Assembly: GCA_949130485.1 (NCBI GenBank)
Contig: OX422188.1
Span: 4,849,307 to 4,913,306, forward strand
Direction: 5' to 3'
Length of the DNA: 64,000 nucleotides
DNA from: Agelas oroides
Lineage: Eukaryota > Porifera > Demospongiae > Agelasida > Agelasidae
Below are positions 59,201-64,000 of this stretch, one piece after another. The notes beneath the pieces were generated by a model. That model was given only the letters and a program-made list of their open reading frames with translations. It was not told the DNA's origin and did not search any database. The translations under genes and the position numbers were made by a program. Position 1 is the first letter of the stretch, and each line of letters starts with the position of its first letter.

Positions 59201-62200
59201 GTGTATTCCAACCATGCATTCATTGTCAGTGAAGCCAGAAACCATGGTATGCAAGTGTACGACCTCACACAGCTCCGGAACCTGAAACCACCTGCTGAAG
59301 GTGTGAACATCCTTGAAGAAACAACCCACTACCCCAACTTTGGCAATGCTCACAACATTGTCGGAAACCCTGACACTGGGTTTATGTATGCTGTTGGATG
59401 CAGGCAAGGAGGGCAGTTCACCCCCTGCAACAGTGGGCTACATGCAGTGAATGTTCGAGACCCCACTAATCCGACATTTGCTGGATGCTTTGGTGATGAT
59501 GGCTATGTCCACGATGCCCAGTGTGTTGTGTACAATGGGCCAGACAGCCGTTACACAGGGAATGAGATCTGCTTCTGCTATAATGAGAACACTCTCACAA
59601 TTGTAGACACATCTGACAAAGAGAACATGAAGATGTTGTCCCGGGTTCCCTATGACAATGCATACTACACTCACCAGGGATGGCTGACAGAGGATCAGTC
59701 TCATCTGCTTTTGGATGATGAACTGGACGAATTGTATGGCCCCACCCCATACACCAGGAGCTTGATTTGGAATGTGGAATACCTCACAAAACCCGAGCTT
59801 ATCAACTCATTCTACTCGGAGAAGCAAGCCACAGACCACAACCTTTACATCAAGTGAGCTTACCATGAATACCATTAAAGCTGCCACTCACCATTCAAGT
59901 TTATATTGTAGGACCACTGCAAAAAAACTTTTAACACCATATGCAGGCCTGTAGGCAGGGGGAGTTTGAGGGGGTTTGCTCGAACCCCCCTTTTGGCTTT
60001 CAAAAGATTTTATACACTGCGTAGCCCTACCATTTGTAAGTGGTCCACTAATAATTGAACATCACTGTCCAAGCAAATTTGGTTGCAGCTATGTACTCTG
60101 TTTGTTCATAGAGGACCAGCAGATGAATGCGGAACGTGTGCATAAGGGATTTACGAGAGTTCACCAGTTGTCCTTCTAGTGAGTCACCGCCAACAATTAA
60201 GCGCCGCAACTAAACAGCCTATAGAGATAATTATACGATCTTTTCGAAAACGCATGGAAACGTATGGTATATTATAGACATCTTACTCTGTGAGCTATGT
60301 AGCTATGCTATATACGGCTCCACTTCTGTCCCAAAACCTCAGAAGCAATTTCAGAGCATCTAATTTCTAAAAATTTCCTGGGGAGGCGTGCTCCCAGATC
60401 CCCTAGTCTTACACAGCAAAAACAATGGTATGAAGTTCATACCAAAATAGGTATGATTTCGCTTTTTACACTGAGCATACCAAAAACGGTATGAATTTCA
60501 TGCCAAAAATGGTATGGATTTCATACCTAAAACGGTATTAATATCATACCAAAGTGGTATTAATATCATACCAAAACGGTATGAATTTCATACCAAAAAG
60601 GGTATGATCATCACACGAGTAGATAGTATGATTTTCATCCATGAATTGGTATGATTGTCATGCTGCTTATAGCAGTATAATCTATGCATTGTACATTCAG
60701 CTTGTCCTTGCTGTTGAATGACAGTATTGTGGCAAAACAGATTATAATGCACACAAGGAAATGCACTGACAGCAAAAGCAAGTAAACCTTAGTATATAGC
60801 ATCTACTTAGTTCAAGTATAAAGTCACTTGTTACTTTTGAACTTTCTGCAGCATAGATATCTGCATCTGTGGGGAAACAAGACAGCATAAATACTAGTAT
60901 ATCATTGGGCAGAAATAAAAGGGAAAGTGCATGTATGGGCTCTGGGAAAGGAGAGAGTAGGGTATAGTGGAGAAACAAAACACAAGTTTATGTGTGTGTA
61001 TAAGTATACATGTGCATGCCGTACCTGTACTTCTTCACTTTGTTATTGTTCTGTGTCTGTGTGAGTGTGTGTGTGCAGAGGAGGGAAGAGAGAAAACGAG
61101 GAAGGAACATCTACCTCTAATTCTTTGTTTGGCTCACTTTCCGTGTTTGACTCTGAATGTGGGAGTAATAGGAAAGGAAGAGGTTATCATTGTAGATTGC
61201 CTCTATCTACCCAGTGTGTATATACGAGGGGTAAGAATATCGTGCAAAGAATGTGGGTACAGTTATGGGACAGAAAGGACAAGGGTGCACTATGAGAGAG
61301 AAAGAACTGTACCTCTAATTCTTTACTTGGCTTTTGTTCTGTGATAGACCCTGGATGTAAAAGTGGTGAGGAAGAATGTAAGGAGCAAATATTCACTGTG
61401 GCAATACATCAGGCTGGCTTCTGTCTACCTTTGTGTGTACGTGCGTGGGGAGAGAACAATATCAAAGAGGGAGGAAGTGTACTATGAAACAGAAAGAATG
61501 TGGAATTGGAGTATGGGACAGAAAGAAGAACGAGGTTACACTATGCGACAGAAAAATGAGGGTGCAGTACGAGACAAAAGGGAACTGTACCTTTAATTCT
61601 TCACTGGCTCACCGCTGAAAGTATGAAAGTCATACTCGCTCAATTCATACCATAGGTATGAAATTCGTTGGGATGAAGGTCATACTCTTTTGGTATGAAC
61701 TTCATACCGTTGTTTTTGCTGTGTACATGCTTATACATGCATACATACACTTCGGACATCCATGTAACCCCCCTTCTGGAAATCCTGGCTACGGGCCTGA
61801 TATGTCTGATGAATACCCTTAAAAGTGGTCCCAAACAGTCTTGAAAGGTTAGTGGGATGATGCTATAATCACTGAAGGAGAAAATGTGTCTACTATGGAA
61901 AGATTTTATAATGATTGAATATCCCGCTGTCTCATGCAGTGTATAGGCATGCTGAGGCTGCTTCTGGGGCCCCCTAGCCTAGCTTGCAGCTCACAGAATG
62001 AAAAGTAGGGGGATTCAAAGTTGTCTAGTTGACGTGCCTCCCACATCAGATGAATGTCTGAAGGTGTGGCTAGCTGTTTCACTTACAAGGTAGTCTTCGC
62101 CTGAATTAAAATTGGACAACACTTGATCCTGGTACTGGTCAATTTAGAGATTGTGCCACACTTCTAGATGTTCACCTGATGGTACTCAACACGTTTGCCA

Positions 62201-63046
62201 GAAGCAATACCAAATGCTGGCCTGGGCGCAAGGCTATAGGATCCAGTAACCTGGCTCTTGACTGACTTGTGAGGGTGGGAGGGGAAGAAAGAGAAGGAAA
62301 GGGGAGGGGAGAGATTTTTAGAAGTGATGCTACACAAGGGCCATAGGAAGCAAGAAAAAGCCTGTCCGGTTAAGTTCCAAAGGGATGCAAAGTATGCCGT
62401 GATCTAGAGGGTTCTGGGGGCATGCTCCCCCAGTAAAATTCTAAGACTGCTTCTGCATGGTGGCTTCTCGAACCAACCAAATGCCAAAAAAGTGTGCCTG
62501 ACAATGTTGGACTTGCTTAGAAACAGGTGACACTCAAGTTCTTTGGGAAATGCAACCTGCAAATCAAGTGAGAAGACTAATTTTTTCTCCACTTTCTCAT
62601 CCTACAAGAACCAATTTTAGATATGGCAATGCCTAGTCTCGTACCACCCCCCCCCCCCCCCCCCCCCCCCCCCAATTTTTCTGGGGAGGAGCCTGAGTAT
62701 GAGGCTAGCAATGCCCTTGTAGCTGCTGCTGTTGTATGTACAGTAGCTAGCTAACAGTATGTAGTTGTATGTAGTCATATTGGTCACTTGATAACTCAAT
62801 GCTTGATTGATAGTTGTTGCACCCAGATAACAAGCATGTTTACAAGTATTTGAACTTTGAACCTTGATTGATTTTGTAAACGTCTTGCAAACAGCAGCAC
62901 AGAAATGCAGTAGCTTACTAAAACCAGTACAGACATGAATATACTGGTTTTTGTCATAGTCACTCTTACTGCCTTGAATATAATTCTAGAAGCAAGTACT
63001 AATGCAGCCACATGGAACATACCAACCACATACACACACGCACACA

Positions 63047-63086
<40 letters not shown>

Positions 63087-63092
63087 CACACG

Positions 63093-63169
<77 letters not shown>

Positions 63170-63387
63170 ACATATATATACACACACATACACACATATA
63201 TACACACACACACACAGGGGTAACTTGGCCTATGAGACAAACTATACTGTGCTGGCTTGAGAGTCCTGGATGTGACAGACATAAAGGCAGGGAAGTTAAA
63301 TGAAGTTGGATTCTTTGATGTTGCTCCTGATTGCAGCACCCCAGGGTTCCATGGATCCTGGTCCAACTATCCCTACTTTGAAAGTAG
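55864..63387 (+). CDS. Choice-of-anchor B family secreted protein, frameshifted and cut at the 3' end
   Basis: Five exons join in phase: 55864-55917 (MLAFKATFLATFVLHFAL, a signal peptide), 56759-56810, 57634-57998, 59201-59853 and 63218-63387. Family blocks are clear: NDIWGWTDPETKQEIAIVG, GTSFVDVTEPTAPQVLGFLP, SSLWRDLKVYSNHAFIVSE, HGMQVYDLTQLR, THYPNFGNAHNIV and YYTHQGWLTEDQSHLLL. These are LVIVD-like repeats of a predicted beta-propeller found in secreted bacterial and marine-invertebrate proteins; the biochemical role is unknown. In exon 5, GNLAYETNY is followed by a two-base shift (63241-63244, TATAC where TAC would keep the frame), after which AGLRVLDVTDIKAG and FFDVAPDCSTPGFHGSWSNY read in another frame. 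The coding match ends at YFES, where the 7797-bp duplicate begins. The last intron (3.36 kb) holds a TA-target element. Confidence 0.85.
57313..57533. repeat. 221-bp foldback element in intron 2 of the anchor-B gene
   Basis: The arms of about 50 bp (TTGCATAAGGCA then CAGCTGCCCAGTTCATCTTA; mirrored at 57481-57533) surround a centre of about 115 bp. It lies 100 bp before exon 3. No target duplication is evident. Confidence 0.8.
58085..58610. repeat. Dispersed repeat with internal direct duplication
   Basis: AAGATCACAGCAAT(C/G)ATGG then ATCGATTGCC and TTCTTGAAAAG occur at 58103-58160 and again at 58458-58500. The second half (58370-58600) matches 13870-14030 in the convertase intron. A foldback terminus (CAGGCTTTC to GAGCCTGGGAATGAG) lies at 58201-58236. 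Confidence 0.6.
58740..58769. repeat. Poly-G tract
   Basis: About 28 nearly uninterrupted G follow CTGATCTCCG, and a shorter GGGGGG after CTGATCTCCA recurs at 58829. The 62650 poly-C tract has the same composition in the opposite strand. Such tracts are error-prone in sequencing, so their exact length is doubtful. Confidence 0.85.
58985..59036. repeat. Small foldback, AGCCTCGTACCCAGGCC family
   Basis: AGCCTCGTACCCAGGCC and GGCCTGAGTACGAGGCT are near-perfect inverted arms around a short loop, in the third intron of the anchor-B gene. Confidence 0.85.
59058..59161. repeat. Foldback of about 104 bp, TAGCCTTGTTCCCAGGCC family
   Basis: The arms pair over almost their whole length (TAGCCTTGTTCCCAGGCCTT against its mirrored copy, and CGCTTGCAGTACAAAATT against AATTTTGTACTGCAAGCG), leaving a three-base loop. 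It lies 40 bp before exon 4 of the anchor-B gene. Confidence 0.9.
60412..61733. mobile_element. TA-target element of 1322 bp with a palindrome ladder at its left end
   Basis: The termini are inverted repeats of about 37 bp (CACAGCAAAAACAATGGTAT on the left; GGTATGAACTTCATACCG then GTTTTTGCTGTG on the right), flanked by TA at 60410-60411 and 61734-61735. Near the left end the 17-bp palindrome GGTATGAATTTCATACC and its variants start at 60427, 60488, 60511, 60534, 60556 and 60578. The right half holds imperfect direct repeats around CTAATTCTTTxxTTGGCT (61120, 61315, 61595). No transposase frame is present. It lies in the last intron of the anchor-B gene. Confidence 0.88.
61736..62633. other. 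Intronic, nothing recognised
   Basis: Continuation of the last anchor-B intron. It includes a purine-rich stretch (62275-62310) but no exon or repeat I can name. Confidence 0.4.
62634..62708. repeat. Foldback with a poly-C run in the loop
   Basis: CTAGTCTCGTACC on the left and a GCCTGAGTATGAGGCTAG-type end on the right belong to the same terminal family as 58985. Between them is a run of about 30 C. The run may have grown from the CCC of the terminus. Confidence 0.75.
63033..63217. repeat. CA/CG/TA microsatellite ending in a splice acceptor
   Basis: A (CACG)n block (63045-63100) passes into (CA)n and (CATA)n and ends CACACACAG, which supplies the acceptor of the last recognised anchor-B exon. 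THTHTH and CVCVCV frames across it are meaningless. Confidence 0.95.
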
Positions 63388-64000
63388 TAACTAGCAGGTT
63401 ATGAATATTAATTTGCGGCCTGAAAAGTGTAGCGGGCAAAGCCGCTACGGCCGCTACGGTTCCTATGCCACTGCTTTATATTGTGTTCTGCAATTTTGTG
63501 AAGATTTATTATTGGCACTGGTATGCCAACGTTGATATTCATTTAAGAGGTTGCATGCGTCAGCCCCGCCCATTTTAACGATATAGGGACGTCGGACTGT
63601 CGTGTGACGGTATTGTTATAGCTGGCTGGTGTTCGGTGCTGCAAATTTACTTCAGTGAAAATGCTGGCCTTCAAAGCTACTTTCCTGGCAACGTTTGTTT
63701 TGCACTTTGCTTTGGTAAGCTGATCTTTCATTAGTCTCGCAAGCCGCACCCTAGCTTTTCGTCGCCTACAGTAATGTACTGCAAGCGACGAAAAGTAAGT
63801 TGGAGAGGAGGTGGGCGACGTATTATAATAGTGCAGTGCACTCTGACACAAACATGTTCCGTAGTTTATTAGCTCAGCTAGCTAGACTCTCCTGTGAGTT
63901 GCTAATTTATTATGCACCTATCAGTGGTATGTCCTACTTCCAGTACCTGGGGCTTGGTGGTGGAAAAGAGGGGAATTGACATGTCCTAATGGAACAAGCC
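63385..64000. repeat. Duplicated segment, copy 2 (also 55588-56203), runs off the window
   Basis: Same sequence as 55588-56203 at +7797, continuing to the last base. Its left boundary falls inside the coding match of the anchor-B exon (after YFES), so the first gene copy loses its 3' end exactly where the second copy of the promoter region starts. Confidence 0.95.
63661..63714 (+). CDS. First exon of the second choice-of-anchor B copy (partial gene)
   Basis: Identical to 55864-55917: ATG, an 18-residue signal peptide (MLAFKATFLATFVLHFAL) and a GTAAGC donor. The other exons would lie beyond the window, at about the same spacing if the duplication is a full tandem copy. Whether that copy carries the frameshift cannot be seen here. 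Confidence 0.7.

Noticed and set aside
62935..63366. THTHTH/CVCVCV frames
   Set aside because: They are translations of the CA microsatellite.

Overview
This window is eukaryotic and animal. Coding sequence is split by GT-AG introns whose phases agree across exon joins, and gene families and transposon relics point to an early-branching metazoan. A marine sponge is the best guess (inference), because Pmp-type beta-helix/multi-TM proteins, SAMD3-like proteins and choice-of-anchor B proteins are expanded in sponges. No rRNA, convincing tRNA, CRISPR array or bacterial-style operon was seen.

Layout. 1-355: fragment of a GCACAC-rich repeat. 455-4266: 22 head-to-tail copies of a 176-bp satellite with no indels. 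4821-7715 (+): SAMD3-like gene, seven exons, with an in-frame TGA. 9312-14879 (+): ten exons forming the 3' half of a proprotein-convertase gene (end of subtilisin domain, P domain, TM segment, tail); the catalytic exons were not found. 17404-22257 (+): a large intronless gene for a secreted beta-helix (Pmp-like) ectodomain joined to a multi-TM domain. 22650-23290: foldback element and a broken transposon-protein fragment. 23922-28034 (-): complete five-exon kelch-repeat gene. 28269-29893: nested foldback elements. 30060-30740: 9-bp minisatellite. 30752-53714: about 23 kb of a modular 31/41-bp satellite with inversions, higher-order repeats and inserted TA-target elements. 54996-55079 (+): orphan terminal exon resembling the end of an ESCRT-III CHMP2A protein. 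55864-63387 (+): choice-of-anchor B gene, five exons, frameshifted in the last and cut by the start of a 7797-bp tandem duplication whose second copy runs off the window end.

The genes do not form a pathway. Convertase, Pmp-like receptor and anchor-B protein are all predicted to enter the secretory route, but nothing in the sequence links them functionally.

Most of the window is repeat. Two TA-target element families share the terminus CAC(T/A)GCAAAAAC, and several foldbacks share CTCGTNCCCAG-type ends. The most notable features are the modular satellite with its large palindrome, the palindrome ladder at the end of the 60.4-kb element, and the duplication breakpoint inside a coding exon.
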